Notes: generated by a model not told the origin, from the letters alone. Counted from the stretch's first letter, positions 25,001-31,906 are shown. The stretch: 32,299 bases of DNA from an uncultured Myxococcales bacterium (GCA_937975765.1 CALJUR010000078.1:1-32299), one strand, 5' to 3'. Translations and numbers: made by a program.

Positions 25001-25278
25001 AGCGGCAGGTCCCGAACATCCGTCCCGGGGTCGATCCCCAGCAGGTCCGCCAGCCGCCGGACGGGATGCCGGTCGCCCTTGTGCAGGTCCAGGAACCGGA
25101 CCGGCCGGCCTGCCTTCTCGCGGCAGTGACGGTGGAAGGCGCGCGCGAAGCCGTCCGGGTCCTCCCCGTGCGGCACCTTCAGGAAGAGGGCGTGGCGGCC
25201 GGCCGAAACGGCGATCGCGCAGGTGCGCAGCACCCTGCGGAATTCCGTGACACGGCCAGCGTGAATGCGTTCCAGCAT
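22075..25278 (-). CDS. Sigma-54 activator with degenerate N-terminal NTPase-like and TPR domains
   Basis: A 1067-residue cytoplasmic regulator. Residues 1-215 look like a degenerate P-loop region: KVPHGEDPDG (34-43) sits where a Walker A loop would be, and GLLVIEGD (125-132) resembles Walker B. About 235-690 is a long run of TPR-like helices. The AAA+ sigma-54 domain spans about 738-965, with Walker A GESGTGKE (767-774), GAFTGA (814-819) intact for sigma-54 contact, and TLFLDEIGD (834-842). A Fis-type helix-turn-helix follows at 1016-1057. There is no receiver, GAF or FHA domain, so the TPR part probably senses a protein or peptide. The ATG at 25278 was chosen for its nearby promoter. It overlaps the lipoprotein gene. 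The target promoters are unknown. Confidence 0.93.
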   Translation of the reverse strand: MLERIHAGRVTEFRRVLRTCAIAVSAGRHALFLKVPHGEDPDGFARAFHRHCREKAGRPVRFLDLHKGDRHPVRRLADLLGIDPGTDVRDLPLADLLGARDRTFERLRGGLASDLATDGGSSGPGLLVIEGDPREFPTLAAFLAFLCPGSSPWRSLPSVRPRNEQFAVVAVVAEEAPGAPASALPDGIETLSIRPLAADDLRAAADAAHELLFNGFARGRPAAKAPASCRDTDVPPAEAVDRLLADGAAIEALDRLEASGMHPAPEALARVRILAGRPTQALEGLSETAAAGRLPARTLLESGRLAVVLGRIDRADTFLDALEHPRGRPGPFAQALPDLLRAEMALARGEAVTARDLLGSIEARDPDVVAARDNLLGAARFRTGQHAAAREAFDAVLANAGAPRREKARARHNLGLVALREGRLDAAAALLQEAVVEADDLGESYGGALARRNLAIALEHSGRYSPALELAVEAADRLSRQDRPADLAAAFLTLADLMLTFGEWDRALSLVSDAQQNAPASAIVAARCAFKRSECLLLRDRPAEALEGLHDAIAQLDRLQLADLAAFARVRAAEACLGAGDASRADAFARRVLQRETSLQDEAAGRAMRVLGRLSLLADQPARALADLDPARRVLASLAQREPLALALADLAEATSRLGDDAAAAVLADEARTQIEDLAESIPPAHRAAFRARPGISRLLDLPGVAPAPQAVADTGRDAPAPVLSLGVRPRLRHRVPKIVGDSPALDRVLVAIERVRDVPVPILLYGESGTGKELFAEALHQLSSRGSGPFVRVNAAAFPDTLLLTELFGHEKGAFTGAHARRIGRFESAHGGTLFLDEIGDVSEQAQAALLRVIEEQRFTRVGGSETVSVDVRLVFATNRDLDERMRAGRMRRDFYHRIAGLTIPVPPLRERAGDIPALVEAFLVDLSREGGRPLSIAPDAMEVLRQHRWPGNIRELRNVVRRAILLSGGPLLSLDALLREAPELARAGRRVGGSLDVYDLVFGRGVPLFDARREVEVALIREALNRSGGNISAAATLLGMKRPRLSQMVKEYDLKVPVAARAREG

Positions 25279-25296
25279 GGTCCCGCCCTTCGGGCA

Positions 25297-25325
25297 AGAG
25301 TAAGGGTTTCGACGCACCGAGTCAA
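25297..25325 (-). promoter_or_regulatory. Putative sigma-70 promoter of the sigma-54 activator operon
   Basis: Minus strand: TTGACT (25320-25325), 17 bases, TACTCT (25297-25302). The -35 box overlaps the stop codon of comF. The leader would be about 12 bases. The same -10 sequence occurs upstream of the outer-membrane protein gene. Confidence 0.5.
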
Positions 25326-26083
25326 ACGTCGTCCGCCCCCGCCAGGGCGGCCGCAATCACGTCCACGCGGGACGCGCCGGCGGCCAGCAGCGTCGCGGCG
25401 ACCTCGGCCGCGGTGGCCCCCGTGGTGACCACGTCGTCCACCAGGAGGATGGCGCGGCCTCGGATTGCCTCCGGCCTTTGCACCACGAAGGCGCCCCGCA
25501 CGCATTCGGCCCGCTGGCGCGGGCCGGCGTGTCCGTCCGGGGAGGGGGGCCGCACCCTCGCCAGGACCCGGACCCCGACGGGAAGCCCGGCACGGCGCCC
25601 CACCTCGACGGCCAGCAGCGCCGGGGCCGCGTACCGGCGCCGGACCGTCCGGGGCGGCCACGCCGGGACGGGCACGACCAGTTCGGCCTCCTGCAGCAGG
25701 CGTTCCCGCAGCGCGACCGCCGCCATCAGGGTGCCCAGGGGCCGCGCGAGGGCGAAGTCATGGCCATGCTTGAACCGGAGGATCACCTCGCGGGCGGGGC
25801 CCCCGTAGGCGAAGACCGCGGACAAGCTCCGCCACGCCCGTTGCGGTCCGGGCACGTCCGGGAAGGCCGGCGACCGGGCCGGCAGAAGGCCTTCCCGGCA
25901 GGAAGAACACACCCGCAACGGGAACGCACCGGAAGGGAAGGCGGGCTGGCGACACGCGGAGCAGGTCGGGGGAAGAAGGGCGTCCAGCAGCAGGGCCAGG
26001 ACACCGCCGATCCGAACGGGAACCGGTGCAAGGGCGGCTACCAGTCCTCGCCGTTCTCGACGCGCGCGAACTCCTGGACCCAC
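25322..26083 (-). CDS. comF: ComF-family phosphoribosyltransferase-like protein
   Basis: About 253 residues with the start at the GTG at 26083. A four-cysteine zinc site (C41, C44, C59, C62) opens the protein, as in ComFC/GntX. A phosphoribosyltransferase fold follows, with FKHGHDFALARPLG (104-117), DGHAGPRQRAECVRGAF (183-199) and the PRPP loop ILLVDDVVTTGAT (212-224). ComF proteins take part in DNA uptake in naturally competent bacteria; elsewhere the role is unclear. The start is doubtful: no ATG, GTG or TTG lies in frame after the rsfS stop, so the GTG inside rsfS (46-base overlap) is the only canonical choice, without a good ribosome site. The homologous part starts about residue 24, so a CTG start near there is possible. 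Confidence 0.85.
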   Translation of the reverse strand: MGPGVRARRERRGLVAALAPVPVRIGGVLALLLDALLPPTCSACRQPAFPSGAFPLRVCSSCREGLLPARSPAFPDVPGPQRAWRSLSAVFAYGGPAREVILRFKHGHDFALARPLGTLMAAVALRERLLQEAELVVPVPAWPPRTVRRRYAAPALLAVEVGRRAGLPVGVRVLARVRPPSPDGHAGPRQRAECVRGAFVVQRPEAIRGRAILLVDDVVTTGATAAEVAATLLAAGASRVDVIAAALAGADDV

Positions 26084-26499
26084 GCCGGCTCGATCGCCTC
26101 GACGACCTCGGCATCCGCCCACAGACGGTCGATGTCGTAGTGGTCCCGGGCCGTCTTCTCGAAGACGTGGACCACCACGCTGCCGTAGTCCAGCAGGATC
26201 CAGGTCGAGGACTTCTTCCCCTCGATGCCGGCCGGAAGCGCGCCCTGGGCCTTCAGGGTCGTCTCGATCGCCTCGGCGATCGCCGAGACGTGCCGGTCGG
26301 AACGTCCCGTCAGCACGACGAACAGATCCGTGTAGTCCACCAGTTTCCGGACGTCGTAGATGCGGGTGTGGTACCCGTTCTTGGCCCACGCCGCTTCCGC
26401 GATCGCCGCAGCGAGGGTTCGGGGGTCGCCGAGGGACTCCGGGAGGGTGGGGGCCTTCCGGGACCGGAGGGCAGGAAAGGAACTCGGCTTGGCGTCCAT
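26038..26499 (-). CDS. rsfS: Ribosomal silencing factor RsfS
   Basis: A 153-residue protein of the RsfS/Iojap family, which binds ribosomal protein uL14 and blocks subunit joining when nutrients run low. The core spans about 27-148, with DVRKLVDYTDLFVVLTGRSD (49-68) and the signature WILLDYGSVVVHVFEKTARD (100-119), then YDIDRLWADA. About 25 extra Pro/Ser/Arg-rich residues precede it. The ATG at 26499 has AGGAGG two bases upstream; an ATG at 26562 would lie upstream of the predicted transcription start, so I rejected it. It has a strong promoter-like sequence and overlaps comF downstream. Confidence 0.93.
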   Translation of the reverse strand: MDAKPSSFPALRSRKAPTLPESLGDPRTLAAAIAEAAWAKNGYHTRIYDVRKLVDYTDLFVVLTGRSDRHVSAIAEAIETTLKAQGALPAGIEGKKSSTWILLDYGSVVVHVFEKTARDHYDIDRLWADAEVVEAIEPAWVQEFARVENGEDW

Positions 26500-26565
26500 G
26501 GACCTCCTGGGTCGAGACCGCGTCGGTGCAGGCCTCGCGGGCTGTTGCGCGGCCGCCTGCAACGA

Positions 26566-26594
26566 ATTCTATGGCCCGTCTCGGCACCCGTCAA
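26566..26594 (-). promoter_or_regulatory. Putative sigma-70 promoter of rsfS
   Basis: Minus strand: TTGACG (26589-26594), 17 bases, TAGAAT (26566-26571). Five of six positions match consensus in each box, the best promoter match in the window. The leader would be about 60 bases. It fills the 163-base gap between rsfS and the Cys-rich lipoprotein gene, where I see no other gene. Confidence 0.6.
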
Positions 26595-26662
26595 ATCCGC
26601 GTCGGGACGGGGGAGGATCGACCGGCCGGGCGAAGCGTTTCACGCGAAGGAAAGAAAAGGGG

Positions 26663-27067
26663 TCAACGGACGGTGGGCGGGGTCCCGGATCCGTCCGGCG
26701 TCGCGTCGGCCGGCTGGATCGCGTCCCCGGGCAGCGCGACCTGGTTGCAGAAGCCCGGGTAGTTCCCCGAGTCGTCGGCCTTCGGGAAGTCCTCGACGCA
26801 CTCGTAGCCTTCGCGGCAGAACGCGAAGGGCCCGCACCGCTGCATGCAGTAGGAGACGTGGTTGCCGTACTCGACGCAGACCGCGTCCGACGGGCATCCG
26901 TCGCGCTCGCAGGAGAAGACCGTGCAATAGCCCCCCGGCTGCGACAGGTCGCAGGAGCGGTCCGAGCCGCAGTCATCGTTCGTCTTGCAGGCATCGCCGA
27001 TGCCGGGGGAGCACGCCAGGAGGCCGGCGGCCAGGGCCAGGGCCAGGGCAGGAAGGCGCAGGGTCAC
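26663..27067 (-). CDS. Cys-rich lipoprotein of the myxobacterial type
   Basis: A 134-residue lipoprotein. MTLRLPALALALAAGLLAC is a clean type II signal with lipobox LLAC and acylated C19. The mature part has twelve more cysteines (27, 33, 39, 48, 53, 58, 64, 74, 78, 84, 90, 107), enough for six disulfides, in a small disulfide-rich module spanning 25-107 and beginning IGDACKTNDDCG. A Pro/Asp/Thr-rich tail ends the protein. Proteins with this 'GDAC-x-DDCG-x-C-PGGYC' spacing are very common in Myxococcota, by my recollection; their roles are unknown. The GTG start at 27067 overlaps the stop of the FrzS-like gene as GTGA. Confidence 0.85.
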   Translation of the reverse strand: MTLRLPALALALAAGLLACSPGIGDACKTNDDCGSDRSCDLSQPGGYCTVFSCERDGCPSDAVCVEYGNHVSYCMQRCGPFAFCREGYECVEDFPKADDSGNYPGFCNQVALPGDAIQPADATPDGSGTPPTVR

Positions 27068-28551
27068 GAGGGATCCTCCCGGTTTTCCAGGGGTTCGTCG
27101 GTGTCGACCGCCACCAGTTCCTCTTCCGGGCCGACGACGTCCAGGACCGCCCGGGCACGCACCAGGCAGTCCCGGAGGCGTTCGACCTCCTTCCGGACCT
27201 CCGCCTCCGAGCGGCGCAGCGGTTCGAGGTCCGCCAGGGACTCCCGGGCCGCCTCCAGTTCCGCGCCCAGGTCGGCGACCTCCTTCTCGAGGGCGGGCAC
27301 CCGTTCCGTGGCGGCGGTGGCCAGCACGGCCTGCTGCCGCAGGTCCCGCAGTTCCTCCTCCATCGACGCGATGCGGCGGTCCCGCTCGGCCAGCGCACCG
27401 TGGCCGTCCCCGACCTCCGACTGCAGTGCCTGCAGCTTCGCGGCCAGTTCGTCGCGCTCGGCCTCGGCCCGGGCCAGGGCCTCGTCGGCGTTGCCGCGCT
27501 CGGCCTCGGCCTTCGCCAGCGCGTCCTTGTACCCGCCCTCCAGCCGCTCGAAGAGGCTGGTCGTCTGCGCCATCTCGTTGCGGTGCATCGCCTCGCGGGC
27601 TTCCAGATCGGCGAGGCGCCTGCCGGCCTCCTCGATCTGCTTCCTCAGGCTGCCGGTTTCCTCCAACTGCTTCCTCAGACCGGAGATCTCGGCTTCCATC
27701 TCGTCGTGCTCGGCCTGGAACTCGGCCATCGCCTCGGCGCGACCCTCCCGCCGGCCCTGTTCCAGCCCCTTCTGGCGGCGCTCGACCCGGCCCGCGGCGA
27801 TGCCGGCGTCGTACGCCTCCTTGCGCGCGGCTTCCAGTTGGTCCTCCAGGTCCTCGGGCGTGATCTGCGGCGACACGGGGACCGGCGCCTCGGCGGGCCG
27901 GGGAGTCATCCGCTGCAGGCCGGAATCCAGGATCTGGCGCTGCGATCGCAACTGTGTCTCGAGGTCCACCACCTTGCCGCCCAGGCTGGTCTTCTCGCTC
28001 ATCAGCCGGTCGACGGCGTCCTTGAGGGTCCGGACCTCCTCCTCGACGAAGTTGACCACCGCGGTCTCCAGCGTCCCGCCGGAGACCAGCGTGCGATCCG
28101 GAACGTCCACGACGGCCGGCTCGACCTCCCTCGCGTCCGGGCCGAAGTCCTCGGGCAGCACGTCGGTCAGCACGGCCAGCAGGGCCGCCTCGGTCAGGGG
28201 TTTCGTCAGGTAGGCGTCGGCCCGCGTGGCCAGGAGGCGATGCTTGCGCAGGACCTCCGGGCTGGCCTTCGCGGTCATCAGGACCAGCGGCACGCGGCGC
28301 AGGACGGCGTCCTTCTTGAACCGCAGGCACAGGTTGAAACCGTTCTTGACGTCCGCGGACAGCAGGACCAACCGGGGCTGGCTGGAGGCCAGCAGGCCGG
28401 ACTCGAAGTCGGGACGGTCGTGCACGGACACCGAGTAGCCGTGGGCGCGCAGGAAGGTTTCCACCAGGCCGCGATCCGCCGCCACGTCCTCGATCAGGAT
28501 TGCGTGTCCCCGGGCGCCGGCGCGGGGGTCCTGGGCCTGCGTCGTGCTCAA
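27064..28551 (-). CDS. FrzS-like protein: pseudo-receiver plus long coiled coil
   Basis: A 495-residue protein. Residues 16-132 form a response-regulator receiver fold (acidic pair E21-D22, T93, K117 in LTKPL), but the phospho-acceptor aspartate at the end of strand 3 is Ser65 (VLLSADV), so it is probably not phosphorylated. Residues 165-210 and about 232-465 are heptad-rich coiled coil, and the C-terminus is acidic. This layout matches Myxococcus FrzS, a polarity and motility protein whose receiver also lacks the aspartate; orthology is not established. Initiation is at the TTG at 28551, with GGAGGTGA upstream; no ATG fits. The start overlaps the pssA stop (TTGA), and its own stop overlaps the Cys-rich lipoprotein start. 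Confidence 0.87.
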   Translation of the reverse strand: MSTTQAQDPRAGARGHAILIEDVAADRGLVETFLRAHGYSVSVHDRPDFESGLLASSQPRLVLLSADVKNGFNLCLRFKKDAVLRRVPLVLMTAKASPEVLRKHRLLATRADAYLTKPLTEAALLAVLTDVLPEDFGPDAREVEPAVVDVPDRTLVSGGTLETAVVNFVEEEVRTLKDAVDRLMSEKTSLGGKVVDLETQLRSQRQILDSGLQRMTPRPAEAPVPVSPQITPEDLEDQLEAARKEAYDAGIAAGRVERRQKGLEQGRREGRAEAMAEFQAEHDEMEAEISGLRKQLEETGSLRKQIEEAGRRLADLEAREAMHRNEMAQTTSLFERLEGGYKDALAKAEAERGNADEALARAEAERDELAAKLQALQSEVGDGHGALAERDRRIASMEEELRDLRQQAVLATAATERVPALEKEVADLGAELEAARESLADLEPLRRSEAEVRKEVERLRDCLVRARAVLDVVGPEEELVAVDTDEPLENREDPS

Positions 28552-29315
28552 GCGTCACCTCCGGGCGCGGACGATACCCCGAGCCCCGGTCCTTGTCCAC
28601 CGGCACCACGGGCCTTCAGCGAGCCCACCAGCAGGTAGAGGCTGCCCATCGCGAACATCAGTTCAGGGAGCATCTGGAACACCGCAAGGACGGCCAGGAG
28701 CAGCAGGGTCGACACCAGCAGCACGTTCTTCCAGCGCTGCCGCTTGCCCTTCAGTTTCGGGATGCGGATGCCGCACACCATCAGGGCGGCCGCCGCCACC
28801 GCGGCCGGGGGCATCACCCAGAGGGGGTCCACCGGGTCGTGCAAGTCGACCAGGCTGAGATACAGCGTCGCGTACAGCCCCGCGACCATCGTCGTGGGGA
28901 CGCCCGTGAAGAACGACGGGTCCTCGTGGGTCATCACGTTGAAGCGGGCCAGACGGACGGCCGCGGAAACCGGGAACGCCACGGCACAGATCGCGAACCA
29001 CGCCACGATCCACGCCGGCAGGTCCGCCGAGCCCGCGGCGCGGGACCAGCACAGGAACCAGCACAGGGCGGCCGGGGCCAGCCCGAAGGAGGTGTAGTCC
29101 GCGAAGGAGTCCATTTCCATCCCGAACGCCCCCTGGACGTTCAGCGCCCGGGCCAGCGATCCGTCGGCCTTGTCCAGGATGCCGCAGTAGACGATGGCCC
29201 ACGCCGCGCCCTCGAAATGACCGGAGGCGGCCAGGGCGATGGACACCAGGCCGATCACGAGGTTGCCCGAGGTGACGAGGCTGGGGGCGGCGGCCTTGAG
29301 GCGGTTCGATTTCAT
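28548..29315 (-). CDS. pssA: CDP-diacylglycerol--serine O-phosphatidyltransferase
   Basis: A 255-residue membrane enzyme that makes phosphatidylserine, the precursor of phosphatidylethanolamine. The CDP-alcohol phosphatidyltransferase signature DG-x2-AR-x8-G-x3-D-x3-D is complete: D51, G52, A55, R56, G65, D69, D73. About six to eight hydrophobic helices run along the protein, and the C-terminal 20 residues are Gly-rich. PssA is closer than PgsA because of the compact NLVIGLVSI start (18-26) and length; related phosphatidylcholine synthases are less likely. The ATG at 29315 lacks a ribosome site but sits at the predicted transcription start, so the message may be leaderless. It is first in the operon with the FrzS-like and Cys-rich lipoprotein genes. 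Confidence 0.9.
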   Translation of the reverse strand: MKSNRLKAAAPSLVTSGNLVIGLVSIALAASGHFEGAAWAIVYCGILDKADGSLARALNVQGAFGMEMDSFADYTSFGLAPAALCWFLCWSRAAGSADLPAWIVAWFAICAVAFPVSAAVRLARFNVMTHEDPSFFTGVPTTMVAGLYATLYLSLVDLHDPVDPLWVMPPAAVAAAALMVCGIRIPKLKGKRQRWKNVLLVSTLLLLAVLAVFQMLPELMFAMGSLYLLVGSLKARGAGGQGPGLGVSSAPGGDA

Positions 29316-29322
29316 CGGCGCG

Positions 29323-29351
29323 ATCGTAGGCCCCCCTCCGGGGCGCGTCAA
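29323..29351 (-). promoter_or_regulatory. Putative sigma-70 promoter of the pssA operon (leaderless)
   Basis: Minus strand: TTGACG (29346-29351), 17 bases, TACGAT (29323-29328). Transcription would start at about 29316, next to the ATG at 29315. Confidence 0.5.
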
Positions 29352-29364
29352 CCGCCGCGGTTTT

Positions 29365-29392
29365 TTGCGTGAATCCTCCGCTGTCCTAGAAT
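29365..29392 (+). promoter_or_regulatory. Putative sigma-70 promoter of the exported protein gene
   Basis: TTGCGT (29365-29370), 16 bases, TAGAAT (29387-29392). It is back to back with the pssA promoter and gives a leader of about 53 bases before the ATG at 29452. Confidence 0.45.
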
Positions 29393-29451
29393 ATGCGCGC
29401 GACGAGGACCGTCCCCGGGCCGCGTTCCGGACGGACGGGAAGGAGGTACGG

Positions 29452-30129
29452 ATGCGTGCAGCGACATGGATGGCAGGGCTCGCGGTGCTGGGGATGGCCG
29501 TCGGCGCCCGGGCCGCGGACCGCGAGAAGGTCGAGCCGTGGCAGTTCAAGGCGGTGAAGGGCGGCAAGGCTGCCGGCCGGTACGACTTCAGCGTCGTGGC
29601 GCGCGACACCGGGGTGTTCGCGGTGTCGATGACCTACGGCGACCCGAAGGCCGTGGCGAAGAAGAAGCCGGGGCGACCCGAGGTCCGGACCTACGCGGAA
29701 CTGGAGCCGAGCGGCCAGCTGGGCCGGTACAAGCGCTGGAAGGCCAAGGGCAAGGGCGCCCTGTACTGGCTGGCCTTCGTGTTCGAGGGCAAGGCGAAGA
29801 TCCGGTTCGAGCGCGAGGACGGTTCGAAGGCGAAGGTGACCGAACTGGGGGACGCGACCGAGGTCTTCCCGCTGGAGGCCGACCAGCCCCTGCTGGCGTG
29901 GCTGCTGGTGCGAGGGAAGGTCGAGCGCGAGGTCGCCTGCATGGGGACCGGCTCGACGGTCCTGGGAAAGGCGCGCGTCCGTCGCCTGGATGGCGTCGAG
30001 GGTGGCGAGGGCTGGAAGATCGAGGGCGATTGCGGCGCGTTCACGGTCGTCGTGGACGCGGCCGGCGAGCCGAGGAGCATCACGGCGGACGGCCGGGCCT
30101 GGGAGCGCCTCCCGCCGGCGGGCTCGTAG
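29452..30129 (+). CDS. Exported protein of unknown function
   Basis: A 225-residue protein with a clear signal peptide, MRAATWMAGLAVLGMAVGAR, followed by AAD; cleavage is probably after A21 or A22. The mature part is rich in beta strands and Lys/Arg, for example RYDFSVVARDTGVFAVSMTY and ALYWLAFVFEGKAKIRFERE, and seems to be a single soluble periplasmic domain with two cysteines, in REVACMG and EGDCGAF, that may pair. I do not recognise a family; the 'YDF...V' opening and repeated strands faintly recall DUF6134-like periplasmic proteins. AGGAGGT (29441-29447) serves the ATG. It is alone in its transcript, convergent with etfA 24 bases on. Confidence 0.75.
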   Translation: MRAATWMAGLAVLGMAVGARAADREKVEPWQFKAVKGGKAAGRYDFSVVARDTGVFAVSMTYGDPKAVAKKKPGRPEVRTYAELEPSGQLGRYKRWKAKGKGALYWLAFVFEGKAKIRFEREDGSKAKVTELGDATEVFPLEADQPLLAWLLVRGKVEREVACMGTGSTVLGKARVRRLDGVEGGEGWKIEGDCGAFTVVVDAAGEPRSITADGRAWERLPPAGS

Positions 30130-30153
30130 TCCCCCGGGCGGGAGCCGCCATCC

Positions 30154-31119
30154 CTACCCCTTGATCTTCTTGATCTCGTCCACCAGTTCCGGCACCGCCT
30201 TGAACGCGTCAGCGACCAGGCCGTAGTCGGCGATCGAGAAGATCGGCGCCTCCGGGTCCTTGTTGATGGCGACGATCGTCTTGGACGCCTTCATGCCGGC
30301 CAGGTGCTGGATGGCGCCGGACAGGGCAACGCCGATGTACAGCTGCGGCGCGATGACCTTGCCGGTCTGGCCGATCTGCAGGTCGTTCGGCGCGATGCCG
30401 GCGTCGACGACGGCGCGGGTGCCGCCGATGGCCGCCTTCAGCAGGTCCGCCAGCGGGTCCAGGATCGCGAAGCCCGCCTTGTCCTTCAGGCCGCGGCCAC
30501 CGGCCACGACCACCGCGGCCTCGCCCAGGTCCGGGCGGGTCGACACGACGGCGTCGAACTTCACGTAGCGCTGCTTGCCGTTGTCCTCGGGGGCGATGGC
30601 CAGCGCCTGCACCGGCGACGCGCCGCCCGTGGGCTGCGCGGCGTCGAACTCGGTGCCGCGGACGCAGAAGACCGCCTTCGGGGTCTTGACCTCGACGGTG
30701 GCCACGACGTTGCCGGCCCACATCGGGCGCTGGAACTTCGTGCCGTCGACGACGGACAGGACCTCGCTGACCATGCCGGCGCCCATCCGGGCGGCGACGC
30801 GGGGCAGCAGGTCGCGGGAGAACGTGGACGACGTGGCGGCCACGGAGGTGGCGCCCGCCTGCTCGGCCAGGGCGGCCACGGCCTTGGCCCACGGCCCGCC
30901 CAGGTAGTTCGCGAAGCCGGGGTTGTCCACGACGTACACGGCCTTCGCGCCGTAGCCGGCCAGTTCGCCGGCGATGCCGGCCACGCTCGAGCCCACCAGG
31001 CCGATGGCGAAGTCGCCGCCGGTCTTGCCGGCCAGGGTGCGGGCGAAGGTGATGGCGTTCAATGTGGACTTGCGGAGCTTGCCGCCGAAGGTCTCGGCGA
31101 TCACCAGGGTCGTACCCAT
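30154..31119 (-). CDS. etfA: Electron transfer flavoprotein alpha subunit
   Basis: A 321-residue FAD-binding subunit of ETF, which takes electrons from acyl-CoA and related dehydrogenases and passes them to ETF:quinone oxidoreductase. The FAD domain (about 195-318) has GGRG (207-210), QTGK (251-254), LYIGVALSGAIQHLAGM (260-276) and INKDPEAPIFSIADYG (285-300). The N-terminal domain (1-190) is the usual scaffold. The ATG at 31119 was chosen because GAGGAGG lies 6 bases upstream; an ATG 8 codons earlier lacks this. It follows etfB after 37 bases. No fused ferredoxin domain or bifurcation extension is visible, so an ordinary group I ETF is likely. Confidence 0.95.
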   Translation of the reverse strand: MGTTLVIAETFGGKLRKSTLNAITFARTLAGKTGGDFAIGLVGSSVAGIAGELAGYGAKAVYVVDNPGFANYLGGPWAKAVAALAEQAGATSVAATSSTFSRDLLPRVAARMGAGMVSEVLSVVDGTKFQRPMWAGNVVATVEVKTPKAVFCVRGTEFDAAQPTGGASPVQALAIAPEDNGKQRYVKFDAVVSTRPDLGEAAVVVAGGRGLKDKAGFAILDPLADLLKAAIGGTRAVVDAGIAPNDLQIGQTGKVIAPQLYIGVALSGAIQHLAGMKASKTIVAINKDPEAPIFSIADYGLVADAFKAVPELVDEIKKIKG

Positions 31120-31156
31120 TGCATGCCTCCTCGGGGCGGTCACCCGCCCCGGCGCG

Positions 31157-31906
31157 TCACAGCGCCTTCGCCTCGTTCTGGAGCTTCTCGACCAGCTCCT
31201 GAACCGTCTTCACCTTGATGCCGCCCTTCCGCTGCGGGGGCGCCTCGAAGGCGACCGTCGCGACCTTCAGCGCCGTGTCGACGCCCAGGGCGGAGGGGGC
31301 CAGCACCTGCACGGGCTTCCGCTTGGCCTTCAGCACGTTCGGGAGCGTGGGCAGGCGCGGGGTGTTCAGGCGCAGGTCCGCCGAGATGATCGCGGGCAGC
31401 TTGACCGCGATGGTCTCGATGCCGCCGTCGATCTCGCGGGTGACGACCGCCTCGCCGTTGTCGATGGCCACGCCGGAGGCGAAGCACGCCTGCGGCAGGT
31501 CGAGGTACTCGGCGACGAGCTGGGTGACCTGGTTGGAGTCGCCGTCGACCGCCTGCTTGCCGAACAGGAACAGGTCGGGCTTCTCGGCCTCGTAGAGCTT
31601 GGCCATGATGCGGGCGGCCAGGTCGGAATCGAGCTGGTCGTCCGGGACGTCCACGCGGATCGCCCGCTCGCAGCCCATCGCGAGGGCCGTGCGCAGGTTC
31701 TGTTCCACGTCGGCGTTCCCGATCGTGACCGCCACCGCCTCCCCGCCGTGCTTCTCGATCAGAGACACGGCGGCCTCGATGGCGTTCTCGCAGAACGGGT
31801 TGAGCTTGTACTCGAGACCGGCGGTCTCGATGCCCGTGCCGTCCGGCTTGACCCGGATCTTCGCGTCGGGGTCGGTGACCCGCTTGGCTGTGACAAGGAT
31901 CTTCAC
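31157..31906 (-). CDS. etfB: Electron transfer flavoprotein beta subunit
   Basis: A 249-residue AMP-binding partner of EtfA. It opens MKILVTAKRVTDPDAKIRV, has the signature LNPFCENAIEAA (35-46), the nucleotide-loop segment LFGKQAVDGDSNQV (114-127), and LRLNTPRLPTLPNVLKAKRK (178-197), the region that contacts dehydrogenases. GTG at 31906 is the start, with GGAGGAG upstream; an ATG 15 codons earlier is less likely on length and alignment grounds. It is first in the etfB-etfA operon. Confidence 0.95.
   Translation of the reverse strand: MKILVTAKRVTDPDAKIRVKPDGTGIETAGLEYKLNPFCENAIEAAVSLIEKHGGEAVAVTIGNADVEQNLRTALAMGCERAIRVDVPDDQLDSDLAARIMAKLYEAEKPDLFLFGKQAVDGDSNQVTQLVAEYLDLPQACFASGVAIDNGEAVVTREIDGGIETIAVKLPAIISADLRLNTPRLPTLPNVLKAKRKPVQVLAPSALGVDTALKVATVAFEAPPQRKGGIKVKTVQELVEKLQNEAKAL

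Noticed and set aside
21793..25428. A 1211-codon plus-strand open frame antisense to the sigma-54 activator
   Set aside because: Gln/Arg/Gly-rich low-complexity translation with no recognisable domain, exactly opposite a gene with intact AAA+ and Fis motifs.
26500..26562. A longer rsfS N-terminus starting at the ATG at 26562
   Set aside because: That codon lies upstream of the likely transcription start from the TTGACG/TAGAAT promoter; the ATG at 26499 has AGGAGG directly upstream.
26595..26662. Hairpin GCGT-GAA-ACGC downstream of the Cys-rich lipoprotein gene as a terminator
   Set aside because: The stem is only four pairs and the T-rich stretch lies before it, not after it, on the transcribed strand.
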